From positions 1 through 39,513 of the forward strand of contig NZ_JAFCLS010000062.1 in the NCBI RefSeq assembly GCF_018131075.1: DNA of 39,513 nucleotides, read 5' to 3'. The notes below the pieces were generated by a model. That model was not told the origin of the DNA. It searched no databases and saw only the letters and a program-made list of their open reading frames with translations. The position numbers were made by a program, and so were the translations under genes. This DNA is from Bradyrhizobium sp. JYMT SZCCT0428. Its GTDB lineage: Bacteria > Pseudomonadota > Alphaproteobacteria > Rhizobiales > Xanthobacteraceae. Shown here piece after piece: positions 22,655-31,480 of the stretch; position 1 is the first letter of the stretch, and every line of letters begins with the position of its first letter.

Positions 22655-24910
22655 ATGGGAAAACGAACATTACCGCCGGAAGAGCCGGCCGAAATCCATG
22701 AAGTCATGCTGCGGGATGCGCTGGAAGAGCGCTATCTCACCTATGCGCTTTCGACCATCATGCACCGCGCGCTGCCCGACGGCCGCGACGGCCTGAAGCC
22801 GGTGCATCGGCGCATCCTTTACGGCATGCGGCTGCTGCGCCTCGACCCCGGCACGGCTTTCAAGAAATCCGCCAAAATCGTCGGCGACGTGATGGGCTCG
22901 TTCCATCCGCATGGCGACCAGGCGATCTACGACGCCATGGTGCGCTTGGCGCAGGATTTCTCCTCGCGCTACCCGCTGGTCGACGGCCAGGGCAATTTCG
23001 GAAATATCGACGGCGATAACCCGGCCGCCTATCGTTACACCGAAGCGCGAATGACCGCGGTGGCGCAGCTGCTGCTGGAGGGCATCGACGAGGACGGCGT
23101 CGAGTTCCGTCCCAATTACGACGGCCAGACCAAAGAGCCGGTGGTGATGCCGGGCGGCTTCCCGAACCTGCTCGCCAACGGCTCGCAGGGCATCGCGGTC
23201 GGCATGGCGACGTCGATTCCGCCGCACAACGCCGCCGAGCTGTGCGACGCCGCACTGCATCTGATCGACAAGCCCGACGCCAAATCGAAGTCGCTGCTGA
23301 AATGGGTCAAGGGGCCGGATTTCCCGACCGGCGGCATCGTCGTCGATTCCAAGGAAGCGATCGCTGAGGCCTACATGACCGGGCGCGGCTCGTTCCGCAC
23401 CCGCGCGCGATGGACCCAGGAAGAGGGGGCGCGGGGCACCTGGGTCGTTGTGATCACCGAGATCCCGTGGCTGGTACAGAAATCCCGGCTGGTGGAGAAG
23501 ATCGCCGAACTGCTCAACGAGAAGAAGCTGCCGCTGGTCGGCGACGTCAGGGACGAATCCGCCGAAGACGTCCGCCTCGTGATCGAGCCGAAATCCCGCG
23601 CCGTTGATCCCGCGCTGATGATGGAATCGCTGTTCCGGCTGACCGAGCTCGAAAGCAAGATTTCGCTGAACCTCAACGTGCTGATCAAGGGCAAGATCCC
23701 GAAAGTGGTGGGCCTTGCCGAATGCCTGCGCGAATGGCTCGATCATCTGCGCGACGTGCTGCTGCGCCGCTCGAACTACCGCAAGACCCAGATCGAGAAC
23801 CGGCTGGAAGTGCTCGGCGGCTATTTGATCGCCTATCTGAACATCGACAAGGTGATCAAGATCATCCGCACCGAGGATGAACCGAAGCCTGAGTTGATGA
23901 AGGCGTTCAAGCTGACCGAGGTCCAGGCCGACGCCATCCTCGACATGCGGCTGCGCCGTTTGCGCAAGCTCGAGGAATTCGAGATCCGCACCGAGGACAA
24001 GAACCTTCGGGCCGAATTGAAGGGCATCAAGTCGCTGCTCGGCTCCGAGGCCGAGCAATGGTCCAAGGTCGGCGACCAGGTCCGCAAGGTCCGCGACATG
24101 TTCGGGCCGAAGACGCCGCTCGGCAAGCGCCGCACCACCTTCGCGGATGCGCCCGAGCACGATCTGGCCGCGATCGAGGAGGCCTTTGTCGAGCGCGAGC
24201 CGTGCACGGTGGTGATCTCCGAAAAGGGCTGGGTGCGCACGCTCAAGGGCCATGTCGAGGATATTTCAGGGCTCGCCTTCAAGACCGACGACAAGCTCGA
24301 GCACGCATTCTTTGCCGAGACCACCTCGAAGCTGCTGGTGTTCGCGACCAACGGAAAATTCTATTCGCTCGACGTCGCAAAGCTGCCGGGCGGCCGCGGT
24401 CATGGCGAGGCGATCCGCATGTTCATCGACATGGAGCCGGAAACCGCGATCGTGTCGCTGTTCGTCAACAAGGGCGGCCGCAAATTCCTGATCGCAAGCC
24501 TCGAAGGGCAGGGCTTCATCGTCAACGAGGACGATTGCGTCGGCAATACCCGCAAGGGCAAGCAGGTGCTCAACGTCGAAATGCCGAACGAGGCCTGCGC
24601 GATCACGACCGTCGCCGGCGACACCGTCGCCGTGATCGGCACCAACCACAAGATGGTGCTGTTCCCGCTTGACCAGGTGCCGGAGATGGCGCGTGGCCGC
24701 GGCGTGCGGCTGCAGAAATACACCAGCGCGAAACTATCCGACGTCGCGGTATTCGAGTCCAAGGCGGGGCTGAACTGGAAAGATTCCGCCGGCCGCGACC
24801 AGAGCATGAGCTGGAAAGAACTGGCCGATTGGCGCGGCAACCGCGCCGACGCCGGCCGCCTCGCGCACGGCCTGCCGAAGTCGAACAAGTTCCTGCGGGG
24901 CGTGGAGTAG
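22655..24910 (+). CDS. parC: DNA topoisomerase IV subunit A
   Basis: ParC, with ParE, unlinks daughter chromosomes. The 751-residue product begins with YALSTIMHRALPDGRDGLKP and VHRRILYGM. The quinolone region reads HPHGDQAIYDAMVRLAQ: where E. coli ParC has Ser80 there is Gln here. The catalytic Tyr is in NPAAYRYTEARMT. The breakage-reunion core has FPNLLANGSQGIAVGMATSIPPHN, and the C-gate region has ILDMRLRRLRKLEEFE. The C-terminal part forms the DNA-wrapping propeller (VISEKGWVRTLKGH, LPGGRGHGEAIRMF). Length fits ParC rather than GyrA. No partner parE is in the window. Confidence 0.95.
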   Translation: MGKRTLPPEEPAEIHEVMLRDALEERYLTYALSTIMHRALPDGRDGLKPVHRRILYGMRLLRLDPGTAFKKSAKIVGDVMGSFHPHGDQAIYDAMVRLAQDFSSRYPLVDGQGNFGNIDGDNPAAYRYTEARMTAVAQLLLEGIDEDGVEFRPNYDGQTKEPVVMPGGFPNLLANGSQGIAVGMATSIPPHNAAELCDAALHLIDKPDAKSKSLLKWVKGPDFPTGGIVVDSKEAIAEAYMTGRGSFRTRARWTQEEGARGTWVVVITEIPWLVQKSRLVEKIAELLNEKKLPLVGDVRDESAEDVRLVIEPKSRAVDPALMMESLFRLTELESKISLNLNVLIKGKIPKVVGLAECLREWLDHLRDVLLRRSNYRKTQIENRLEVLGGYLIAYLNIDKVIKIIRTEDEPKPELMKAFKLTEVQADAILDMRLRRLRKLEEFEIRTEDKNLRAELKGIKSLLGSEAEQWSKVGDQVRKVRDMFGPKTPLGKRRTTFADAPEHDLAAIEEAFVEREPCTVVISEKGWVRTLKGHVEDISGLAFKTDDKLEHAFFAETTSKLLVFATNGKFYSLDVAKLPGGRGHGEAIRMFIDMEPETAIVSLFVNKGGRKFLIASLEGQGFIVNEDDCVGNTRKGKQVLNVEMPNEACAITTVAGDTVAVIGTNHKMVLFPLDQVPEMARGRGVRLQKYTSAKLSDVAVFESKAGLNWKDSAGRDQSMSWKELADWRGNRADAGRLAHGLPKSNKFLRGVE

Positions 24911-24933
24911 GGCGGGGACGGGCTATACCAAAC

Positions 24934-25090
24934 GTCGTCATGCCCGGCCTTGCCGCCTTCGGTAAAGCTCCGGCGGGCCAGCGACTGGTGGCCTCGTCGA
25001 AGCCTTGGCGGAGACGGGTGCCGGGCATCCACGTCTTGGCGGCGGATTACGGTTTCGTGATCCGCTCGCGGTTTTGCTGGATGCCCTTTG
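24934..25090. repeat. Palindromic intergenic repeat before the PQQ dehydrogenase
   Basis: ATGCCCGGC (about 24940) and GCCGGGCAT (25020-25028) are inverted copies, within a stretch that reads like the same class of element as 16871 and 22473. No gene is visible here. It ends close to the start of the broken dehydrogenase gene. Confidence 0.5.
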
Positions 25091-25111
25091 ACTGCATCAG
25101 GGTTCTCGCCG

Positions 25112-27138
25112 ATGCTCTCCAAAAAAGGGGAGGCGGCATTGCGCAAAGCGGAATGGCAACGACTCATCGCAACGATCGGCGGAGCAGTCCTGATGCTCGC
25201 CATGCCGTCTTTGCTCAACGCTCAGCCCATCCCCGGTGCGCTGCCTCAATCGGCCAAGGCATTGTCGCAAGGAGAATGGCCGGCCTATGCCGGGACCTAC
25301 GCCGCGTCGCGCTATTCGCCCCTCACGCAGATCGAGCGGACCAACGCGAAAAACCTGCATGTCGCCTGGCGCTGGAAGTCGCCGGACATGGCGGTCAAGG
25401 AAGCCAATCCGTCCGTCGGCCCGACCCGCGCCCATGAATCGACGCCGCTGATGGTTGGGGGCGTGCTTTACACCTCGACGTCGCTGTCACAGGTTGCCGC
25501 CGTCGACGCCGTCACCGGCGAAACCAAATGGGTGTTTGATCCCAAGGTTTACGAAAACGGACTCGGCATGCCCGCCAATGACGGCTGGCTGCATCGCGGC
25601 GTCGCCTATTGGCGCAATGGCGAAGACGAGCGCATCATCATGCTCACGGCATTTGCGCAGATGATCGCGCTGGATGCGAAGACCGGAAAGCCGGTGCCGG
25701 GCTTCGGCAATGACGGCCGGATCGATCTCACGCAGGGTCTGCGCCGCGAGGTCGATCGCGACTACTACACCATGAGTTCACCACCGGTGATCGTACGCGG
25801 CGTCATCGTGGTTGGATCGTCTGTCATGGATTGGTGGCGGAAAAGCCCGTCGCCGCCCGGCGACGTACGGGGCTTCGATGTCGTGACCGGCCGGCTACTC
25901 TGGACCTTCCACACCGTGCCGCAGGGCGAAGAGGCCGGCGTCGAGACCTGGCAACGGGATTCGTGGCGCGAGGCGGGTAACGCCAATGTCTGGGCGCCGA
26001 TGAGCGCGGATGAAGAGCTCGGCTATGTCTATCTGCCGGTGAGCACGCCGACCAACGATTACTATGGCGGCCATCGTCCCGGTGACGGGCTTTACGGTGA
26101 CAGCATCGTGTGCCTCGAAGCAGCCACCGGCAGAAAGGTTTGGCACTACCAGCTCGTGCATCATGGATTGTGGGATTACGACACCCCGGCAGCGCCAACT
26201 CTGATCGACGTCACAGTCGGCGGCAAAGCGGTCAAGGCGGTGGCGCAGGTGACCAAGCAGGCGTTCGTCTACGTATTCGATCGCGTCACCGGCCAGCCGG
26301 TATGGCCGATCGAGGAGCAGCCGGTGCCGGCTTCGACCGTTCCCGGTGAACTTGCATCGAAGACCCAGCCCTTTCCGACGAGGCCGGACCGATCGACCTT
26401 CAGGGCGTGCGCGACGAAGACTTGATCGATTTCACGCCTGAACTCCGTCAGGAGGCAAGAGACATCGTGGCGAAATACGATCACGGTCCGCTGTTCACCC
26501 CGCCGTCGGAACGAGGCACCATCCAGGTACCCGGCGTCGCCGGCGGCGGCAACTGGGCTGGTGCCGCGATCGATCCGGACACCGGCATGCTCTATGTCGG
26601 CACCTACCGGCTGCCGTTTGTGGTCACCGTTCGCAGGCCAGCGCCGGCGGAGTCGCGCTACGACTTTATCGGCGAATTCCGTTACCTGTCCGGGCCGCGT
26701 GGCTTGCCGCTGCTCAAGCCGCCATTCGGCAGCATGCTTGCCATCGATATGAACAGCGGCGAACATCGCTGGCGGATACCGATCGGGCGTGCCGAGCTTA
26801 TTCCGACCATTCAAGCCTTGGGCATACGTGAGCGGCTGGGATTTCCTGCACGCAGCTGGGCGCTGATCACGAAAACGGTGATGATCGTTGTACAGTCAGG
26901 CTATTTCGGCGCGCCGCGACTGCCTGCGGGTGGAACGCGTCGGATCGCCGATCTCAACAATTTCAGTCCGCATCTGTGGGTCTACGACAAGACCTCGGGC
27001 GAGATGCTGGCAGAGATCGCGGTGCCGGCCAACGCCGTCGGCGCGCCGATCACCTATATGGCCGGCGGCAAGCAGTTCGTCGTGTTTCCGGTCGGAGGCG
27101 GTCCTCTGGTAGAGGAATTGATCGCGGTCTCGCTCTGA
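25112..27138 (+). pseudogene. PQQ-dependent dehydrogenase broken by one frameshift
   Basis: Two frames together make one quinoprotein of about 670 residues. The first frame carries a signal peptide (GGAVLMLAMPSLLNAQP), GEWPAYAGTYAASRYSPLTQI, HESTPLMVGGVLYTSTSL, GLWDYDTPAAPTLIDV and several beta-propeller blades. It then loses register after QPFPTRP (around 26384-26391) and stops at 26425. The second frame resumes with PIDLQGVRDEDLIDFTPELR-type sequence and GGGNWAGAAIDPDTGMLYVGT, to 27138. One lost base in GC(A)CCG explains it. The true start may be the TTG at 25139, which has GGGGAGG before it. Such periplasmic enzymes oxidise sugars or alcohols. A sequencing error is possible. Confidence 0.8.
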
Positions 27139-27189
27139 CGGGCAGGGCGCTGTGATAGTATTCGCATTTCCGCGCGCTATAAATCCGGC

Positions 27190-28125
27190 ATGGCGCACGC
27201 ACACCACCACCACGACCATTCCCATGAACGTGACCACGCCGGGCACAGCCATGCGCCCGACAGTTTCGGATGGGCATTTGCCGTCGGCGCATCGCTCAAT
27301 GCGGCGTTCGTCGCCGCCGAGCTGGTCTTCGGCTATGCCGCCAATTCGCTGGCGCTGATTTCGGATGCCGTTCACAATCTCTCCGACGTGATCGCGCTGC
27401 TGCTGGCCTGGGGCGGGGCGTGGCTCGCGCAGAAGCAACCGACCCAGCGGCATACCTATGGCTACCGGCGGGCCTCGATCCTCGCAGCGCTGTTCAACGC
27501 CGGCCTTCTGCTGGTCGCGGTCGGCGGCATCATCGTCGAGGCGATCAATCGCCTGCAGGAACCTGCGCCGGTGGCCGGCAGGACCGTCGTGGCGGTCGCC
27601 GCACTCGGCATCGCCATCAATGGCGGCACGGCCCTGTTGTTCATGCGCGGCCGCCATGGCGATCTCAATGTTCGCGGTGCCTATCTGCACATGGCCGCCG
27701 ATGCCGGCGTGTCATTTGGCGTGGTGGTCGCGGCCCTGGTGATCATGTTCACGGGATGGCTGTGGGTCGATCCCGCGATCAGTCTTGCCATCGCCGGTGT
27801 GGTGCTCGTCAGCGGGTGGGGGCTGGCGCGCGACAGCGTCAATCTCGCGCTCGACGGCGTGCCGCGCGGCATCGAGCTGGCAAAGGTCAGGGACTATCTC
27901 GGCGCACTCGATGGCGTCTCCGAAGTGCATGACCTCCACATCTGGGCCATGAGCACCAACGAGACCGCGCTGACGGCGCATCTGGTGCGGCCTGACGGCA
28001 GCGACGACGCATTCCTGCATCGGGTCTGCGAAGAGCTGTCGCACCGGTTCAACATTCACCACGCCACGCTGCAGATCGAATCCAGCGGCGCGGTCTGCAA
28101 GCTGGCGCCAGCGGAGCGGGTGTAA
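27190..28125 (+). CDS. Cation diffusion facilitator (Zn/Cd/Co-type) exporter
   Basis: CDF proteins pump divalent metal ions out of the cytoplasm using protons. The 311-residue product opens with a His-rich metal-catching tail (AHAHHHHDHSHERDHAGHSH). Six membrane helices follow. In TM2, NSLALISDAVHNLSDVIALL carries the metal-site Asp and His, and in TM5 HMAADAGVSFGVVVAAL carries the second pair. A cytoplasmic C-terminal domain (VRDYLGALDGVSEVHDLHIWAM) is of the usual dimer type. TM2 residues SDAVHNLSD resemble zinc/cadmium types, but metal choice cannot be fixed. It starts 51 bases after the broken dehydrogenase. Confidence 0.92.
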   Translation: MAHAHHHHDHSHERDHAGHSHAPDSFGWAFAVGASLNAAFVAAELVFGYAANSLALISDAVHNLSDVIALLLAWGGAWLAQKQPTQRHTYGYRRASILAALFNAGLLLVAVGGIIVEAINRLQEPAPVAGRTVVAVAALGIAINGGTALLFMRGRHGDLNVRGAYLHMAADAGVSFGVVVAALVIMFTGWLWVDPAISLAIAGVVLVSGWGLARDSVNLALDGVPRGIELAKVRDYLGALDGVSEVHDLHIWAMSTNETALTAHLVRPDGSDDAFLHRVCEELSHRFNIHHATLQIESSGAVCKLAPAERV

Positions 28126-28453
28126 GGCGATCTGCCTCGGTCCGTTTGCGGTTTGTACGCCGCGAGGGGCCATCCTGGCGCAGAAAATCAAATAATTGGC
28201 GCACGATCGCAAGTCGGACGCGGGCTATCTGCTAGAGATGCCTTGCCGCTTCGAGCCGGCTGCTTTCGGTTGCGCGATTTTTGCTGCGGCATCTCTCAGG
28301 TTTCAAAGCAGGCGAGCGGGCCAAGGTGCGTGCGGACATCGCTGCGTTCGACGACATGGTTTCAAGGCGAAACGTTGAAGAGGCATGTGAACGGGAAGCC
28401 GGTGACCGGTTGGCCTGAACCAGCCGATTGTTTCTCGATTCAAGGACAGTCAT
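28126..28453. other. Intergenic region between CDF and second NYN gene
   Basis: This 328-base stretch shows no convincing coding frame; short frames on both strands lack ribosome sites. AAGGACAG just before 28454 is the likely ribosome site of the NYN gene. No strong palindrome or terminator was found. Confidence 0.45.
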
Positions 28454-28987
28454 ATGTTGCGATCTGTGCCCGGCCGAGTGGCGATCTTCATCGATGGCCC
28501 CAATCTTCACGCAACCGCCAGGGCGCTCGGTTTTGATATCGACTTCAAGCGCCTGCTCATGGAGTTTGAGGGCCGCGGTTCGTTGTTGCGGGCATTGTAC
28601 TACACGCCTGTCAGTGAGGATCAGGAATTCCCCTCGATCCGCCCTTTGATCGACTGGCTTGGTTACAACGGCTACACCGTCATTACCAAGGTGTCGAAAG
28701 AGCTCGCCGACGCCGGTGGTCGCCGCAGGATCAGAAGCAGCCTGGATATCGAACTCACGGTCGACGCGATGGAGCTTGCCGTGCATCTTGACGAAATCGT
28801 GCTGTTCTCCGGGAATGGCGCTTTCCGCCCGCTGGTTGAATCGCTGCAGCGGCGGGGTCTCCGTGTCACCATTGCCTCGACGATTTCGAGCCAGCCGCCG
28901 ATCGCTGCCGAAGAATTGCGTCGTCAGGCGGACGGGTTCATCGACATTGCCGAACTGCAAACCAGAATCGGCCGGGAGCCAGCCTGA
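28454..28987 (+). CDS. NYN-domain (LabA-like) paralogue with altered active site
   Basis: The 177-residue product lines up over its whole length with the NYN protein at 12899-13531: FIDGPNLHATARALGFDIDF, RPLIDWLGYNGYTVITK, LDIELTVDAMELAVHLDEIV and STISSQPPIAAEELRRQAD are nearly the same. It keeps Asp14, Asp98 and Asp104. The third acidic motif has changed from SGDGDF to SGNGAF, with Asn121 and Ala123 (codons at 28814 and 28820). Those are metal ligands in NYN/PIN-like nucleases, so the protein is probably a weak or inactive enzyme. It also lacks the Arg/Pro tail of its paralogue. It may bind RNA or dimerise with the active copy; this is inference. Confidence 0.8.
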   Translation: MLRSVPGRVAIFIDGPNLHATARALGFDIDFKRLLMEFEGRGSLLRALYYTPVSEDQEFPSIRPLIDWLGYNGYTVITKVSKELADAGGRRRIRSSLDIELTVDAMELAVHLDEIVLFSGNGAFRPLVESLQRRGLRVTIASTISSQPPIAAEELRRQADGFIDIAELQTRIGREPA

Positions 28988-29008
28988 CTTCAGACGTCAG
29001 CGCCGTCC

Positions 29009-30412
29009 TCAAATCAGCCCCGTCAGCCGCAACGCCACGCCCGCCGCGCAGGACCCCGCCAGCACCCAGAGCATGCCGATGTTTAGGCGGAAGATCGCGG
29101 TCGCCGCCGCAGCAGACAGCACGAAGGCGGCGATATCGATGCTCGACAGCACGGGCATGTCGAACGACAGCCCGAGCGATCGAACCGGCGTGGTCTGCCG
29201 GAACAGCGTATGCAGCGCGAACCAGATCGACAGATTGAGGATCACGCCGACCACCGCGGCAGTGATTGCGGTTAGCGCGCCCGCAAGCCCCTTGTTGCCG
29301 CGCAGGGTCTCGATGAAGGGCGCGCCGAGGAAGATCCAGAGGAAGCAGGGCATGAAGGTGACCCAGGTCGCCAGCAATCCGCCGAGCGTCGCTGCCATCA
29401 TCGGCGGCAACGTGCCCGGATCGCGAAAGGCGGCCATGAAGCCGACGAACTGCAGCACCATGATCAGCGGGCCCGGCGTGGTCTCGGCCATGCCGAGACC
29501 GTCCAGCATCTCGCGCGGCTGCACCCAGTGATAGTGTTCGACCGCCTGCTGCGCCACATAGGCCAGCACGGCGTAAGCGCCGCCGAACGTCACCATCGCC
29601 ATCTTCGAGAAGAACAGCGCGATCTGGCTGAACACATTGTCCTGACCGAACGCGATCAGCAGCGCGGCTACCGGCACCAGCCAAAGCAGCAGCCAGACCG
29701 AACTGACTTTCAGCGCCTTGGCGACGCTCGGGCGGACATGCTCGGGCAACTCCTCGCCGAGCAGGCTGTCGACAACGGCTGTTTTCTTGCCGCCACCGCC
29801 ATGTTCGACCGCGGCGAATTCCGGCCGGCCGCTCCGGGCGCCGAGATAGCCGATGACGCCGGCGGCGATGATGATGATCGGGAAGGGGACGTTGAAGAAA
29901 AAGATCGCGACAAAGGCGATGCCCGCCAGCGCGATCATGAGCCGGTTGCGCAACGCGCGTTTGCCGACCCGCACCACCGCCTGCACGACGATGGCGAGCA
30001 CCGCCGCTTTCAGCCCGAAAAACACCGCCTCGACGAAGCCGACATTGCCATAGGCCGCGTAGATATAGCTCAGCCCCATGATGGCGATGATGCCGGGCAA
30101 GATGAACAGGCCGCCGGCCATGATGCCGCCGGCGGTCCGGTGCAGCAGCCAGCCGATATAGGTGGCAAGCTGCTGCGCCTCCGGCCCAGGCAGCAGCATG
30201 CAGTAATTCAGCGCATGCAAAAACCGGCTCTCCGAGATCCAGTTCTTTTCCTCGACTAGAATGCGATGCATCACCGCGATCTGGCCGGCGGGCCCGCCGA
30301 AACTCAAACACGCCACCCGCAGCCAGACCCGGAACGCCTCGCCGAAGCTGATGCCATGCGCGTATTCGCTGGTGGCACCGGCTTCGGCTGTCTTGTTGAT
30401 CGTTGCGTCCAT
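29009..30412 (-). CDS. chrA: Chromate transporter ChrA (long-chain type)
   Basis: ChrA exports chromate from the cytoplasm. The ATG at 30412 overlaps the last base of the upstream stop. The 467-residue size is that of long CHR proteins with two homologous halves. The first half has LSFGGPAGQIAVMH and LLPGPEAQQLATYIGWLLH. The second has FGGAYAVLAYVAQQAVEHY and ETTPGPLIMVLQFVGFMAAF. These are the paired FGG and PGP motifs. About 10 to 13 hydrophobic segments are seen. It is the second gene of a two-gene unit with the rhodanese-ChrB fusion, which supports a resistance role. Confidence 0.92.
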   Translation of the reverse strand: MDATINKTAEAGATSEYAHGISFGEAFRVWLRVACLSFGGPAGQIAVMHRILVEEKNWISESRFLHALNYCMLLPGPEAQQLATYIGWLLHRTAGGIMAGGLFILPGIIAIMGLSYIYAAYGNVGFVEAVFFGLKAAVLAIVVQAVVRVGKRALRNRLMIALAGIAFVAIFFFNVPFPIIIIAAGVIGYLGARSGRPEFAAVEHGGGGKKTAVVDSLLGEELPEHVRPSVAKALKVSSVWLLLWLVPVAALLIAFGQDNVFSQIALFFSKMAMVTFGGAYAVLAYVAQQAVEHYHWVQPREMLDGLGMAETTPGPLIMVLQFVGFMAAFRDPGTLPPMMAATLGGLLATWVTFMPCFLWIFLGAPFIETLRGNKGLAGALTAITAAVVGVILNLSIWFALHTLFRQTTPVRSLGLSFDMPVLSSIDIAAFVLSAAAATAIFRLNIGMLWVLAGSCAAGVALRLTGLI

Positions 30413-31230
30413 TACGACTTCGCCTTGTTGGTCGGCCAGTTGTGGGTTTCGCCGGTCGCATCGCGGCACCAGCGATAGAAGGCGTCATACAACGTGATGC
30501 CGGCCTCCAATTGCTCGAGATCATCGTCGAACATCCGCGACAGGCCGAGCGAGGCGGCCAGCAGCCCGGGTGCTTCCGGCGAAAGGTCGAGCCGGCCGGT
30601 ATCGGCGGCGCGGACCATGGTTGCCAGCCGCAGCAGAGCCGGCGTTGCCAGGTCAAATTCCTCGACCATCACATCGAAGGTGCAGTTTTCACCGCGGTGG
30701 CTCCAGAACACGTTCTCGACGTCGAACGGCGCCGCGTCAAAGCGCTCGCCGACCGCGAGCACTTCGGACGGTGCAACGAACAGGAACACCGCGTTTGGAT
30801 CGACAAATCTGCGAATTAGCCAGGGGCAGGCGATGCGGTCGATCTTCGGCCGCGCCCGGGTGACCCAGACGGTGCGGCCTCGCGCATCGCGCGCGGGCAG
30901 CTTTGCGGCCGGCACCAGCGGCAGCTTTGCGGCCTTCCAGCCTTCAAAGCCGCCTTCGAGCGTTTCGGCCGACACGTCGAGATGCCGTAGCCAGGCGGCG
31001 GTGCCTTGCGCGAGCTTCTGGCCGCGCAGGCAAGCCACGATGGCGGGACGGCCGGAGAACTCCTCGCCCCAACTAGCGGCGTCCTGATGGCTGCGCCTGA
31101 CCGCGCCGGGAATCAGCCGCGGGTCGGCGGCGAAATCCTCGTCGGTACGGACGTCGATCAGGACAGGCATGTTCGCCGTGCCGATCAACCGTGCAAGTTT
31201 ATCTGGAGATATCGTGGTGTAGGATGACAT
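30412..31230 (-). CDS. Rhodanese-ChrB-type fusion, chromate resistance protein
   Basis: The 272-residue product has two parts. Residues 1-100 are a rhodanese domain: MPVLIDVRTDEDFAADPRLIPGA, active-site loop VACLRGQKLAQG with Cys67, then LEGGFEGWKAAKLP. Residues about 115-270 match the ChrB C-terminal domain: RTVWVTRARPKIDRIACPWLIRRFVDP and so on (ACPWLIRRF is the hallmark), and the end HNWPTNKAK. ChrB is a chromate-sensing or resistance factor in chr operons; here the usual N-terminal regulator part is replaced by a sulfurtransferase domain. A GAGGG ribosome site precedes the ATG at 31230. Its stop overlaps chrA by one base. Confidence 0.85.
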   Translation of the reverse strand: MSSYTTISPDKLARLIGTANMPVLIDVRTDEDFAADPRLIPGAVRRSHQDAASWGEEFSGRPAIVACLRGQKLAQGTAAWLRHLDVSAETLEGGFEGWKAAKLPLVPAAKLPARDARGRTVWVTRARPKIDRIACPWLIRRFVDPNAVFLFVAPSEVLAVGERFDAAPFDVENVFWSHRGENCTFDVMVEEFDLATPALLRLATMVRAADTGRLDLSPEAPGLLAASLGLSRMFDDDLEQLEAGITLYDAFYRWCRDATGETHNWPTNKAKS

Positions 31231-31480
31231 GGTTGCGCCCTCGTCAAGAGAAAACGGGCGCGATACTTGGGCATGTCGCCTCGTGGGGAGATCGCAGCGT
31301 CCCCATGCGCCGAATTAACCGCTTGCCGGTTCGGCTGTCAACCTTGCAACCTTGCGCCGGTGCAGATTCCGACCTAGCCTGTTTCGCATCGGGGACAAAG
31401 CAGGCTCCCCGTCAGACGGTCCGCCGTCCAAGCTCTGCGCACCGCTCGACGTGTCGAGTTGCGCATGAAAGCATGGATCG

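Noticed and set aside
22670..24253. Long minus-strand frame opposite parC
   Set aside because: The frame is the complement of a clearly identified gene and has low-complexity His/Asp/Gly composition.
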